Source: Jiangella anatolica (GTDB lineage Bacteria; Actinomycetota; Actinomycetes; Jiangellales; Jiangellaceae). From it: 50,431 nucleotides of DNA. The translations under genes were made by a program, and so were the position numbers. The notes below the pieces were generated by a model, which searched no databases, had not been told where the DNA came from, and was given only the letters and a program-made list of their open reading frames with translations. Below are positions 10,211-19,285 of this stretch, piece by piece. The DNA lies in assembly GCF_003236295.1 (NCBI RefSeq), contig NZ_POTW01000045.1, forward strand, positions 1-50,431, given 5' to 3'. The stretch's first letter is position 1; each line of letters begins with the position of its first letter.

Positions 10211-10382
10211 GCAGCAGAAACCCCGGCGCGGAATCACAGCAGAACGCACCGGGGCTTCCGGCCGGGATCGTCGGTGTTAGCGGCACCTCCCCCGGCGAAG
10301 GAGGCTCCGGCGCGGAACCACAGCAACGAAGAACGCGCCGGAGCCTGTGGCCGGGATCGTCGGTGTTAGCAGCACCTCCCCC
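10211..10382. repeat. Tandem hairpin-bearing repeat (two units of about 85-90 bp)
   Basis: Two consecutive units share the order hairpin, CCGGGATCGTCGGTGTTAGC, CACCTCCCCC. Unit 1 stem CCCCGGcGCG/CGCaCCGGGG (10221-10230 with 10245-10254); unit 2 stem GGCTCCGGCGCG/CGCGCCGGAGCC (10303-10314 with 10334-10345). A C-G pair in unit 1 is a T-A pair in unit 2, a compensatory change. The loops share CACAGCA. The first hairpin begins 10 nt after the purB stop and probably terminates purB, but the long conserved non-stem parts are not explained by that. On the minus strand each unit opens with GGGGGAGGTG followed by a short similar reading frame. Confidence 0.7.
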
Positions 10383-10546
10383 AGCCAGGACTAGCGTACG
10401 CCGTTGACCGCTTCATGACCATCTGTCAACCTGAGAACCTAACTACATACGGGATCCGCCCGCGTGTAGGTCATCGCAAGTCGATGGGCTACCGGGCGGG
10501 CTGTTAGCAGCGGTTTACCGGGTAGCCCCTGAAGAAGGGACGTTCG
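10383..10546 (+). promoter_or_regulatory. Gene-free leader region with hairpin before the 57-residue peptide gene
   Basis: Relatively A/T-rich up to about 10450. GGGCTACC (10486-10493) pairs with GGTAGCCC (10521-10528), an 8-bp stem enclosing CTGTTAGCAGC, a motif also found in both tandem repeat units (GTTAGC-GC). The hairpin ends just before the putative ribosome-binding site AAGGGA (10535-10540), so it could control translation. TTGACC at 10403-10408 could be a -35 box, without a convincing -10. Confidence 0.4.
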
Positions 10547-10720
10547 GTGAACCACAGCAACAGGCGAGGAACCGTGCTGGCGCGGCTGGAGACTGTCCGT
10601 GACCACACCAAGGTGCTCAGTGAGATCTCACGCCAGGTGGCGTCGATCTTCGCGAGCCTGGTGAGTGTGCTCCTCCTCCTGGGTGTTCCCCTGATGGAGC
10701 TCGTGTCGCTGCTGAGGTAG
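10547..10720 (+). CDS. Putative small membrane protein, 57 residues
   Basis: GTG 10547 to TAG 10720 encodes a peptide starting MNHSNRRGTVLARLETV, with a basic/amphipathic N-terminal half and one hydrophobic helix (VASIFASLVSVLLLLGVPLM, residues about 31-50). Third positions are mostly G/C as in real genes here, an AAGGGA sequence lies 6 nt upstream, and a hairpin follows 21 nt after the stop. The first 12 bases after the start codon region, AACCACAGCAAC, recur in the preceding repeat. No family is recognised; a type I toxin-like or regulatory membrane peptide is possible but unproven. Confidence 0.5.
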   Translation: MNHSNRRGTVLARLETVRDHTKVLSEISRQVASIFASLVSVLLLLGVPLMELVSLLR

Positions 10721-10741
10721 CGGGCGAATCTGCAGGGAGCG

Positions 10742-10769
10742 GACGGGGCTGGTGAGAACCGGCCCCGTC
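10742..10769 (+). terminator. Hairpin after the 57-residue peptide gene
   Basis: GACGGGGC (10742-10749) pairs with GCCCCGTC (10762-10769) around a 12-nt loop, 21 nt after the TAG at 10720. A second hairpin for the opposite strand follows. Confidence 0.55.
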
Positions 10770-10789
10770 GTGCGTCGCGGACGTGCCGT

Positions 10790-10817
10790 CGGGGGCGGCG
10801 CCGCGGCACCGCCCCCG
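10790..10817 (-). terminator. Hairpin after the subtilase gene
   Basis: CGGGGGCGG (10790-10798) and CCGCCCCCG (10809-10817) form a perfect 9-bp stem with a 10-nt loop, 15 nt beyond the subtilase stop on the minus strand. Confidence 0.6.
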
Positions 10818-10832
10818 GACGACGAGAACCTC

Positions 10833-13800
10833 CTACAGGTCGGGCCGGTCGGTCACGCGCAGTGCGTTGACGATCGGCAGCTGGTAGCCGAAGCGGTCGT
10901 GGAACTGGATGTTCAACGGGCCGCCCGGGTGCTCGACGGTGAACGTGTGCTGGTCCGCCCACAGGCCGCGGACCTCGGCGGCGACGTCGTGGTTGACCAG
11001 CACGTACGACTCGTTGACGCTGACGTCGAAGACGCGGCGTCCGGGCAGCATGTTGGCCTGGAATTCGGCGAACCCGAGCTCCACCTCGTACGTCCCGGCG
11101 GGCACGTTGTCGAACCGGTAGCCGAAGATGCCCGAGCGCCGGTCCTGGTAGAGCCGATCGTCGTCGGTGCCGCCGATCTGCCGGTTCGTCGACGAGACCT
11201 CGACCCGCTGGCCGGTCCAGCCCCACGACCCGGCGGTGTGCTTCTTGTCCGCCTGCCAGACATCCTGCGAGCCGTCGGTGTAGGCGGCGCCGCCCGCGTT
11301 GACACCCACCTGGTAGGCGGGCACCAGCAGCGAGACGGGGAGCTGGTGGTTCGGCACCCGCCCGGCGTCCGTGGCGATCGTCAGCGTCGCCTCGTGCAGC
11401 GCCGGCTCCAGGCCGGTGCTGTCCGCCGTGACCGTGACGGTCACCGACTCGCCCGGCGCGAGCGTCCCCGAGGACGGGTCCTCGGAGAGCCACGGCACGT
11501 CGCTGGCGTTCGGCACGCCCGAGTCGATGAGGTACGCCGTGTTGGTGAGCTGGCTGACGGCCCACAACTGGCCGGTGGTGTCCATCTCCAGGCCGGCGCC
11601 CGGCCCCTCGCCCTGCTCCGGGAACTCGATCGTCGAGATCGTGGCGCAGTCCGACGGGTCGATCTGGTAGATGAACGTGGTCAGCGAGCTGTTGACCATC
11701 CACAGCACGTCGGCCGTCGGGTTGTAGGCCAGGCCCGCGATCGACGCGTCCTCCGTCGAGCACTGGGCGAGGGTCGCGCCCGGGTCGTCGTGGGACTGGC
11801 CCGCGACGGTGTAGACGATGCCCTCGTTCCAGCCGCCGATGTAGAAGACGTCGTCGGCGGGGTTGTAGGCGAGGCCGCGCTGCGAGATCCCGTTCCACGG
11901 AGAGCCCGAGATGACGTACTGCTCGGTGCCGTCGGCGGTGTCGAAGCAGTGGATCGCGTTGTCGCCGCCGACGTTGACCTGGCACATCGCGCCGGTGCTG
12001 GAGTCCAGTGCCATGTCGCCGTTCCAGACGCCGCCCCAGTTGCCCGGGAACACCTCGCCCGGCTCGCCGGTCGTGGAGAACTGGTGGTTGGTGATGGAGT
12101 CCGGGTCGGACACCCAGACGTCGCCGTCGAAGCCGACGCCCCAGGCCACGGAGACGCCCTCGGTGTCCCACTGGGCGATGACGTCGCCGGGCGCGTTCGG
12201 CGCCATGTCCCGCGACGCGAGGTCGGCCAGCTGTTCCGCCGAGTACGTGCCGAGCGCGGTCCGGGCGTTCTCGTCGACCTTCGAGCTGCCCAGCAGCGCC
12301 GGCGTCGGCGCCGTCTGCCGGCCGGAGCCGCGGTCGACCTCGGTCGCCTCCCAGGTCAGGTCCGCCGAGCCGGCGTTGGTGATGGTCACCTCGCCGGAGC
12401 GGGTCTGGCCCTCGGTGATCGTCCAGGACAGGTCGTCGGACTCGACCACGGCGATGCCGGTGCGCAGCGCGAAGTCGATCGTGTTGACCTCACCGTCCTC
12501 GTTGATGATCACGTCGTCGGCGCCGGCCTCGTAGCCGGTGCTGCTCGCCTGCACCGCGTAGGCGCCGAAGAACAACTGCATCCGGTAGGCGCCGTTCTCG
12601 TCCGTGCTGGTCTGGCGGACGACGGTGCCGTCGGCCGCGACGGCGGCCACCGTCGCGCCCGCGACCGGGAGGCCGTCGTTGGCGTCGGTGACGGTGCCCT
12701 CGACGTAGCCGTTCGGCGGCAGCCCGAACGTGATCGCCGTGTCGTCGGACAGCGCGGCCTGGTTGAACGAGTACTGCAGGGCGTCGGTGCCGGCGGCGTT
12801 CTCGATGCCGACGGTGGCGCTGTTGCCGAGCTCCCGCGCCTGGGCCGGGTCGAGGTTCCGGTAGGCGAACGTGACGGTGCCGTCCTCGTAGAGCGTGACG
12901 CTGAAGTCCATCCGCTGGTCCGGCACGTCGTAGAACGCGACGTTGCGGTACTCGATGACGAACCCGCCGTCGACGGCGCCGGTGTAGACGCCGCCGTCGG
13001 CGTTGATCTCCAGGTCGTCCCAGAACGGGGCCAGCGTCGCGTTCGGCGCGGCCGCGTTGGGCAGCGCGGCGTTCGTGTAGTTGGTGACGGGCGCGAGGAG
13101 GTTCACGTGCCCGTTGGACGAGAGGTGCGCGGTGTCGTAGCTCTCGCCGTAGAACGGGAAGTCGAACGGCAGCGCGACCGACGCCGTCGACTCGTCGCCG
13201 GTCAGGGCCACCGGGGTGGTGCCCTCGACGTACTCCGAGGGGCCGGTGGTGCAGAAGTAGCCGTAGCCGTCGCTCCGCTTCGTCAGCGCGAAGTCCAGCG
13301 TCGACGGCCCGCCGACGGTCAGCGCCTGGGTGAGCGGCGCGTCGCAGCGGCCGCCGTCGGCGGTCAGCTCGTAGGAGCCGGCCGGGACCGCGGCGAACGA
13401 GTAGCGGCCGTCGGCGCCGGTGACGGCCGGCTCGACGGGTGCGCCCTCGATGGTGACGGTGGCACCCTCGACCGGCGTGCCGCCCGAGGTGACGGTGCCG
13501 CTGACGGGGTGGCTGTCGGCCGGCTCGAGCGCGACGTCGTGTGTCGTCGTGCCGTCGGCGGTGACGGTGGCCGTGCCGGTCGCGGTCAGGTAGCCGAACG
13601 CGGAGACCGTGACGTCGTAGTCGCCGGCGGTGAGCACCAGCGAGTAGCCGCCGTCGGCGCCGGTCGTGGTCGAGCGCGCGATCGGCCCGGCGACGGCGAC
13701 GGTGGCGCCCTCGACCGGTGCGCCGGCCGCGGTGACGGCGCCGGTCAGCGTGCCGGTCTGGCCCGTCGGCGCGGCCTCGAGCAGCGCGAGCGCGTCGAGT

Positions 13801-15215
13801 CGGCCCTCGCCCCAGACGTTGTTGTCGTCGGCCGTGCCGCCGCACTGCAGGTCCTCGACGTCGATCGCGGAGTCGTCGAGCAGCGCGCGGGTGCCCTCGA
13901 TGTCGCCGACCAGCGTCGGTGCGGCCGACCACAGCAGTGCGATGGCGCCCGCGGCGTGCGGCGCGGCCATCGACGTGCCGGAGAGCGAGCCGTAGCCGCC
14001 GCCGTTGACCGACGAGCGGACGTTCACGCCGGGCGCGGCGATGTTCGGCTTGATCTCGCCGTCCTGGCCGGGACCGCGGCTGGAGAAGTCGGCGATGGCG
14101 TTGTTCACGTCGTACGCGCCGACGGAGTAGTTGACGATCCGGCTGCCCGGCGACCCGCTGGTCTCGCAGGCGTCGCCGTTGTTGCCGTTGGACCAGACGC
14201 CGAAGATGCCGGCGTTCGCCCACTCGACGAGGATGTCCTCCATGAACGGGTCGTTCGACGGGACGATCGTGCCCCACGAGTTGTTGACGATGTGCGGGCG
14301 CATCGACACGTCGGGGTTCTCCCCGTTGAGGTCGGTGGGCGCGAGCATCCACTCGCCGGACGCGATGAGGTCGGCGTCGGAGCAGGAGTTGCAGCCGTTG
14401 GCGGCGATCCACGTCGCGCCGGGCGCGACGCCGATCTGGTTGGCGCCGTCGCTGCCGACCATGGTGCCCATCGTGTGGGTGCCGTGGGAGTTGCCGGCGC
14501 CGTCGAACGGTGCGTCGCTGGAGCCCGTGGCGTCGAACCAGTTGTAGTCGTGGTCGAACCCGGTCCCGGTGTTGCCGCGGTACTGGCCGACCAGCGCCGG
14601 GTGGTCGTAGTCGACGCCGCTGTCGATGTTGGCGACGACGATGCCCTCGCCCCGGGTGCCGAACTGCGACCAGACGTCGTCGGCGTTGATGTTCGCCACA
14701 CCCCACTCCAGCGCGTTCGTGCTCATGCCGCCGGACGGCTTGGCGTCGACCGGCTCGGGCAGCTCGTAGGTGCGCGGCGCCCTGATCTGCTCGACGCCGT
14801 CGAGCGCGGCGAGCTGCTCGGCCAGGGCGCGGCTGCCGTCCTGGACGAGGATCGCGTTGGTGATCCAGTGCGCCTCGTAGCCGACGCCGCGCTCGTCGAG
14901 GAGCTTGCGGGCGGTGGCCTGTGACTGGTCGGCGGCGGCCTTGAGCTGGTCGACCACGAACTGACCACGTTCGGTCCAGTCGTCGATGCCGGTCGCGGAC
15001 GTCGTGCGGGCGGACGAGCCGAAGCGGACCCAGAAGTCGGCGCTGTCCTTGACCGCGTCGGGGTCGAAGACGCCCGGCTCGATCTTCGACGCCGGCTGGA
15101 CGGGACGGCCGAACCCGGCCTGCGCGGGCGTGGCGGCGAGAACCGCCGACACCAGGGCGAAGACCGAGAGTACTGCGGCGAGATATCGCCGTCCTCGACG
15201 GTGGGCAGATGGCAT
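10833..15215 (-). CDS. Large secreted S8 (subtilisin-like) serine peptidase with carboxypeptidase-regulatory-like and malectin domains
   Basis: 1460-residue extracellular protease. A signal peptide (MPSAHRRGRRYLAAVL...ATPAQAG) is followed by a propeptide and the S8 domain with catalytic D198 (IDSGVDYDHP), H244 (NSHGTHTMG) and S415 (GTSMAAPHAAG). After this come two carboxypeptidase-regulatory-like beta modules (GAPVEGATVAVAG, GTPVEGATVTIEG), a beta-rich domain containing FDFPFYGESYDTAHLSSNG, a third regulatory-like module (GLPVAGATVAA), a region rich in WMVNSS/GGWNEG-type repeats that may be a propeller, a short Ig-like stretch and a C-terminal malectin-like carbohydrate-binding domain (YQVGVNAGG to VTDRPDL). 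ATG 15215 is chosen because AGGAGG lies 6 nt upstream and the signal peptide begins there; longer frames start at 15326. Probably degrades environmental protein, with the malectin domain binding glycans. Confidence 0.93.
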   Translation of the reverse strand: MPSAHRRGRRYLAAVLSVFALVSAVLAATPAQAGFGRPVQPASKIEPGVFDPDAVKDSADFWVRFGSSARTTSATGIDDWTERGQFVVDQLKAAADQSQATARKLLDERGVGYEAHWITNAILVQDGSRALAEQLAALDGVEQIRAPRTYELPEPVDAKPSGGMSTNALEWGVANINADDVWSQFGTRGEGIVVANIDSGVDYDHPALVGQYRGNTGTGFDHDYNWFDATGSSDAPFDGAGNSHGTHTMGTMVGSDGANQIGVAPGATWIAANGCNSCSDADLIASGEWMLAPTDLNGENPDVSMRPHIVNNSWGTIVPSNDPFMEDILVEWANAGIFGVWSNGNNGDACETSGSPGSRIVNYSVGAYDVNNAIADFSSRGPGQDGEIKPNIAAPGVNVRSSVNGGGYGSLSGTSMAAPHAAGAIALLWSAAPTLVGDIEGTRALLDDSAIDVEDLQCGGTADDNNVWGEGRLDALALLEAAPTGQTGTLTGAVTAAGAPVEGATVAVAGPIARSTTTGADGGYSLVLTAGDYDVTVSAFGYLTATGTATVTADGTTTHDVALEPADSHPVSGTVTSGGTPVEGATVTIEGAPVEPAVTGADGRYSFAAVPAGSYELTADGGRCDAPLTQALTVGGPSTLDFALTKRSDGYGYFCTTGPSEYVEGTTPVALTGDESTASVALPFDFPFYGESYDTAHLSSNGHVNLLAPVTNYTNAALPNAAAPNATLAPFWDDLEINADGGVYTGAVDGGFVIEYRNVAFYDVPDQRMDFSVTLYEDGTVTFAYRNLDPAQARELGNSATVGIENAAGTDALQYSFNQAALSDDTAITFGLPPNGYVEGTVTDANDGLPVAGATVAAVAADGTVVRQTSTDENGAYRMQLFFGAYAVQASSTGYEAGADDVIINEDGEVNTIDFALRTGIAVVESDDLSWTITEGQTRSGEVTITNAGSADLTWEATEVDRGSGRQTAPTPALLGSSKVDENARTALGTYSAEQLADLASRDMAPNAPGDVIAQWDTEGVSVAWGVGFDGDVWVSDPDSITNHQFSTTGEPGEVFPGNWGGVWNGDMALDSSTGAMCQVNVGGDNAIHCFDTADGTEQYVISGSPWNGISQRGLAYNPADDVFYIGGWNEGIVYTVAGQSHDDPGATLAQCSTEDASIAGLAYNPTADVLWMVNSSLTTFIYQIDPSDCATISTIEFPEQGEGPGAGLEMDTTGQLWAVSQLTNTAYLIDSGVPNASDVPWLSEDPSSGTLAPGESVTVTVTADSTGLEPALHEATLTIATDAGRVPNHQLPVSLLVPAYQVGVNAGGAAYTDGSQDVWQADKKHTAGSWGWTGQRVEVSSTNRQIGGTDDDRLYQDRRSGIFGYRFDNVPAGTYEVELGFAEFQANMLPGRRVFDVSVNESYVLVNHDVAAEVRGLWADQHTFTVEHPGGPLNIQFHDRFGYQLPIVNALRVTDRPDL

Positions 15216-15491
15216 GGGGGACCTCCTGTGCGGGCGCGGCACGGCGCAGAGGGGTGATGGGCGCCGTGCCCCACATGTCCGGAATGCGGTGCCGCCATCC
15301 TCGCTACGTCCGGCTACCGGCGACAAGGTCGGTGGAAGGGCAAGATCCGGGCCGTTGACGGGCGCTGTCAGGAGAATTGACTGCGGGATGGTCTGGATTT
15401 AACCGGAAATGTTCCGTAGGACATACCAAACCGTCGCGAAACCTGTCATGCTGCCAAGCAATCGGTGGGGCGATGTGCAGGGAGTTGATGC
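15216..15491. promoter_or_regulatory. Divergent promoter region, subtilase / winged-helix regulator
   Basis: A 276-nt gene-free stretch. On the plus strand TTGACT (15377-15382), 17 nt and TAACCG (15400-15405) is a possible promoter for the regulator. ATGTTCC-GTA-GGACAT (near 15409-15424) is an imperfect inverted repeat that might bind a regulator. Nothing stronger was seen. Confidence 0.3.
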
Positions 15492-16001
15492 GTGGTGTCC
15501 GCAGCGCCATACATTGAATCGATCACTCCGTATGTCATCTGTGTCGGGACCACGCTGGAGGACTCGACCGCGATCGCTCGGGCGATCGATCGGCGCGCGA
15601 TCGTGATGATCGCCCCGGACACCAAGGCCGCGCGCCGGCTGCTGGTGGCCGAGGACGGCGTGCCCGACAGCCCGGCCGGCGTGGAGGACCTGGAGACGCG
15701 CGTCATCGAGCGCGGCTGCCTGCGCGTCGATCTGGTGTCGCGGCAGGTCACCTGGGGCGACGTCGACATCGCGCTGAGCGCCCGGGAGTTCGACCTGCTG
15801 GCGACGCTGGCCGGCGAGGCCGGTCGGGTCTGGTCGTTCGAGGAGCTGACGTCGCGGATCTGGAAGACCCGCTACCGCGGTGACGCCGATCCGGTCGTCT
15901 CCGCGGTGAAACGGCTGCGCCGCCGGCTGGCGTCCGTGGTCGACGAACTGCGCGTCGTGTCGGTGCGGGGTATCGGCTTCCGGCTGGTCGTGCCGGACTG
16001 A
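15492..16001 (+). CDS. OmpR/PhoB-type winged-helix regulator with a degenerate N-terminal domain
   Basis: 169 residues. Residues about 85-168 form a typical OmpR/PhoB DNA-binding winged helix: LVSRQVTWGDVDIALSAREFDLLATLAGEAGRVWSFEELTSRIW, then DPVVSAVKRLRRRL and VSVRGIGFRLV. The first 80 residues are too short for a receiver domain and lack the acidic pocket and phosphorylatable Asp pattern, so it is not a standard response regulator. The start could be GTG 15492 or GTG 15495, with AGGGAG (about 15479-15484) upstream. It is divergent from the subtilase and could regulate it, though that is only a positional guess. Confidence 0.75.
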   Translation: MVSAAPYIESITPYVICVGTTLEDSTAIARAIDRRAIVMIAPDTKAARRLLVAEDGVPDSPAGVEDLETRVIERGCLRVDLVSRQVTWGDVDIALSAREFDLLATLAGEAGRVWSFEELTSRIWKTRYRGDADPVVSAVKRLRRRLASVVDELRVVSVRGIGFRLVVPD

Positions 16002-16110
16002 GGCGGCGGGTCCGGCCCGCGCAGGGTGTGGGCCGAACCCGCGGCCTCACGCGTTGACTGGGTATCCTGGGGCACGTTCCCGGTTCATCTGCCGCGCGAG
16101 GAGCGTGCCC

Positions 16111-16362
16111 GTGGCCCGCGTCGTTGTCGACGTCATGCTCAAACCCGAGATTCTCGACCCGCAGGGCAAGGCCGTGCAGGGCGCCTTCAGCCGGCTCGGC
16201 TTCGACGGTGTCGCCTCCGTCCGCCAGGGCAAGCGCTTCGAGATCGAGCTCGACGGCGAGGCGACGCCCGAGGCCGTCGCCGAGATCGAACGGGCCGCCG
16301 CGACGCTGCTGGCCAACCCGGTCATCGAGGACTTCACCGTGCACGTGGAGGCCGGCGTCTGA
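16111..16362 (+). CDS. purS: Phosphoribosylformylglycinamidine synthase subunit PurS
   Basis: Small structural subunit of the three-protein FGAM synthase, bridging PurQ and PurL. 83 residues: [34 protein letters not shown] opens the protein, as in known PurS, and the chain ends [14 protein letters not shown] 16111 is chosen because GAGGAG (16098-16103) lies 7 nt upstream and the family motif starts there; an upstream in-frame start at 16054 gives no homologous sequence. The stop overlaps the purQ ATG (TGATG). Confidence 0.95.
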   Translation: MARVVVDVMLKPEILDPQGKAVQGAFSRLGFDGVASVRQGKRFEIELDGEATPEAVAEIERAAATLLANPVIEDFTVHVEAGV

Positions 16363-17033
16363 TGCGCGTCGGCGTCGTCACGTTCCCCGGTTCCCTCGAC
16401 GACCGCGACGCCGCCCGGGCGGTCCGCGTCGCCGGCGGCGAGGCGGTCGCGCTCTGGCACGGCGACGCCGACCTGCGCGGCGTCGACGCTGTGGTGCTGC
16501 CGGGCGGCTTCTCCTACGGCGACTACCTGCGCTGCGGCGCCATCGCCCGGTTCGCCCCGGTCATGGAGCGGGTGGTCGACGCCGCCCGCGGCGGGCTGCC
16601 GGTGCTCGGCATCTGCAACGGCTTCCAGATCCTCTGCGAGTCGCACCTGCTGCCGGGCGCGCTGATCCGCAACGACCACCGCAAGTTCGTCTGCCGCGAC
16701 CAGCCGCTGCGGGTCGAGTCGGCGGCGACGGCGTGGACGTCGGGCTACGCGGCCGGCCAGGAGATCGTCATCCCGCTGAAGAACGGCGAGGGTGGCTACG
16801 TCGCCGACCAGCGCACGCTGGACGAGCTCGAGGGCGAGGGCCGGGTCGTCGTCCGCTATCTCGGCGACAACCCGAACGGCTCCTACCGCGACATCGCCGG
16901 CGTCGCCAACGCCCGCGGCAACGTCGTGGGCCTGATGCCGCACCCCGAGCACGCCGTCGAGGCGCTCACCGGGCCCGGCACCGACGGGCTCGGCTTCTTC
17001 ACCTCCGTGCTGGAAGGACTGGTCCGCGCGTGA
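16362..17033 (+). CDS. purQ: Phosphoribosylformylglycinamidine synthase glutaminase subunit PurQ
   Basis: Class I glutamine amidotransferase subunit providing ammonia for FGAM synthesis. 223 residues. The nucleophile Cys is in [11 protein letters not shown], the oxyanion strand in [12 protein letters not shown], and the His/Glu pair in [13 protein letters not shown] 16362 overlaps the purS stop as TGATG, and its own TGA overlaps the purL GTG as GTGA, so all three subunits are translationally coupled and can be made in fixed ratio. Confidence 0.97.
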   Translation: MRVGVVTFPGSLDDRDAARAVRVAGGEAVALWHGDADLRGVDAVVLPGGFSYGDYLRCGAIARFAPVMERVVDAARGGLPVLGICNGFQILCESHLLPGALIRNDHRKFVCRDQPLRVESAATAWTSGYAAGQEIVIPLKNGEGGYVADQRTLDELEGEGRVVVRYLGDNPNGSYRDIAGVANARGNVVGLMPHPEHAVEALTGPGTDGLGFFTSVLEGLVRA

Positions 17034-19285
17034 CCATCGACACCGTCGAGCTGGCCGCGAAGACGCCCGACCAGCCGCAGCCCTGGGACGAGCTCGGCCT
17101 CAAGGAGGACGAGTACCAGCGCATCCGCGACATCCTCGGCCGCCGGCCTACCAACGCCGAGCTGGCCATGTACAGCGTCATGTGGTCCGAGCACTGCTCG
17201 TACAAGTCGTCCAAGGTGCACCTGCGCCAGTTCGGCGAGAAGGCGCCCGAGAGCGACGCGCTGCTGGTCGGCATCGGCCAGAACGCCGGCGTCGTCGACA
17301 TCGGCCACGGCTACGCGGTCACGTTCAAGATCGAGTCGCACAACCACCCGTCCTACGTCGAGCCGTACCAGGGCGCGGCGACGGGGGTCGGCGGCATCGT
17401 CCGCGACATCCTCGCGATGGGTGCGCGGCCGGTCGCCGTCATGGACTCGCTGCGGTTCGGCCCGCTGGACGCCGACGACACGCACCGGGTGCTGCCGGGC
17501 GTGGTGGCCGGCGTCGGCGGCTACGGCAACTGCCTGGGCCTGCCCAACATCGGCGGCGAGGTGGTCTTCGACCCGTCCTACGCGGCGAATCCGCTGGTCA
17601 ACGCGCTCTGCGTCGGCGTCATGAAGCACGAGGACATCCACCTGGCCAACGCCACCGGCGTCGGCAACAAGGTCGTGCTGTTCGGCGCCCGTACCGGCGG
17701 CGACGGCATCGGCGGCGCTTCGATCCTGGCCTCGGAGTCCTTCGATGACACGAAGCCGTCGAAGCGGCCGGCGGTCCAGGTCGGCGACCCGTTCATGGAG
17801 AAGGTCCTGATCGAGTGTTGCCTCGAGCTGTTCGAGGCGAAGGTCGTCGAGGCGATCCAGGACCTCGGCGCGGCCGGCATCTCCTGCGCGACGTCGGAGC
17901 TGGCCAGCAACGGCGACGGCGGCATGCACGTCCAGCTGGAGAAGGTGCTGCTGCGCGACCCCAGCCTGACGCCCGGCGAGATCATGATGTCGGAGTCGCA
18001 GGAACGCATGATGGGCATCGTCACGCCCGAGAACCTCGACGCGTTCCTCGCCATCACCGCGAAGTGGGACGTCGAGACCGCCGTCATCGGCGAGGTCACC
18101 GGCACCGGCCGGCTGATCATCGACTGGCATGGCGAGACCATCGCCGACGTCGACCCGCGCACGGTCGCGCACGACGGCCCGGTCTACGAGCGGCCGTTCG
18201 CGCGGCCGTCCTGGCAGGACTCGCTGCAGGCGGACGGCCCGGAGTCCCTGCCCCGCCCGTCGAGCGGTGACGAGCTGCGCGGCACCCTGCTGCGGCTGCT
18301 CGCGTCGCCGAACCTCACCTCCAAGGCGTGGATCACCGACCAGTACGACCGCTACGTGCTGGGCAACACCGTCCTGGCCCAGCCGGAGGATGCCGGCGTA
18401 CTCCGCATCGACGAGTCCACCGGCCTGGGCGTCGCGATCGCCACCGACGGCAACGGCCGCTACGCCAAGCTCGACCCGTACACCGGCGCGCAGCTGTCGC
18501 TGGCCGAGGCGTACCGCAACGTCGCCACCACCGGCGCCCGGCCGCTCGCCGTCACCGACGGGCTCAACTTCGGCTCGCCCGAGGACCCGGCCGTCATGTG
18601 GCAGTTCGCCGAGGCGATCCGCGGCCTGGCCGACGGCTGCCAGGCGCTCGGCACGCCGGTCACCGGCGGCAACGTGTCGCTGTACAACCAGACCGGCGAC
18701 GCCGCGATCTTGCCGACGGCGATCGTGGGTCTGCTGGGTGTGCTCGACGACGTGGGGCGCCGGACGCCGCAGGGCTTCCGCGAGTCCGGCCAGGTGATCT
18801 ACCTGCTCGGCGAGACCCGCGACGAGTTCGGCGGCTCGGAGTGGGCGTGGGCCGAGCACGGGCACCTCGGCGGGCGTCCGCCGTCGGTGGACCTGGCCGC
18901 CGAGCGCGAGCTGGCCGAGATCCTCGTCAACGCCTCACGCGACGGGCTGATCGACGCCGCGCACGACCTCTCCGACGGCGGGCTGGCGATCGCGCTGGCC
19001 GAGTCGGTGCTGCGGTACGGTGTCGGAGCGCGGGTGTGGGTGCCCGACGGCCTGGACCCGTTCGTGTTCCTGTTCTCCGAGTCGCAGGCCCGGGCGATCG
19101 TCGCGGTGCCGCGCTCGGAGGAGGTGCGCTTCACCGACATGTGCTCCGCGCGCCGTTTCTCGCACCAGCGCATCGGCGTCGTCGACGACGGCGGCGTGCT
19201 CGACTTGCAGGGACAGTTCAGCGTGCCGGTCGACGAGCTGCGGACGGCTCACGGTTCGACGCTGCCGTCGGCGTTCGAGGCCTGA
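17030..19285 (+). CDS. purL: Phosphoribosylformylglycinamidine synthase, synthetase subunit PurL (small type)
   Basis: Catalytic subunit converting FGAR and ATP to FGAM with ammonia from PurQ. 751 residues, the length of the small PurL that works with PurS and PurQ. Markers are [12 protein letters not shown] near the N-terminus, [23 protein letters not shown] and the C-terminal half repeat with [12 protein letters not shown] and [15 protein letters not shown] 17030 overlaps the purQ stop. The last 37 bases overlap the 3' end of the convergent MFS gene, leaving no room for a separate terminator between them. Confidence 0.97.
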   Translation: MTIDTVELAAKTPDQPQPWDELGLKEDEYQRIRDILGRRPTNAELAMYSVMWSEHCSYKSSKVHLRQFGEKAPESDALLVGIGQNAGVVDIGHGYAVTFKIESHNHPSYVEPYQGAATGVGGIVRDILAMGARPVAVMDSLRFGPLDADDTHRVLPGVVAGVGGYGNCLGLPNIGGEVVFDPSYAANPLVNALCVGVMKHEDIHLANATGVGNKVVLFGARTGGDGIGGASILASESFDDTKPSKRPAVQVGDPFMEKVLIECCLELFEAKVVEAIQDLGAAGISCATSELASNGDGGMHVQLEKVLLRDPSLTPGEIMMSESQERMMGIVTPENLDAFLAITAKWDVETAVIGEVTGTGRLIIDWHGETIADVDPRTVAHDGPVYERPFARPSWQDSLQADGPESLPRPSSGDELRGTLLRLLASPNLTSKAWITDQYDRYVLGNTVLAQPEDAGVLRIDESTGLGVAIATDGNGRYAKLDPYTGAQLSLAEAYRNVATTGARPLAVTDGLNFGSPEDPAVMWQFAEAIRGLADGCQALGTPVTGGNVSLYNQTGDAAILPTAIVGLLGVLDDVGRRTPQGFRESGQVIYLLGETRDEFGGSEWAWAEHGHLGGRPPSVDLAAERELAEILVNASRDGLIDAAHDLSDGGLAIALAESVLRYGVGARVWVPDGLDPFVFLFSESQARAIVAVPRSEEVRFTDMCSARRFSHQRIGVVDDGGVLDLQGQFSVPVDELRTAHGSTLPSAFEA

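Noticed and set aside
10752-14924. 1390-residue open frame on the plus strand
   Set aside because: It is antisense to the subtilase gene, which has a signal peptide, catalytic triad and ribosome-binding site. The frame is open only because of high GC; its composition (R/G/V/D-rich) is not protein-like.
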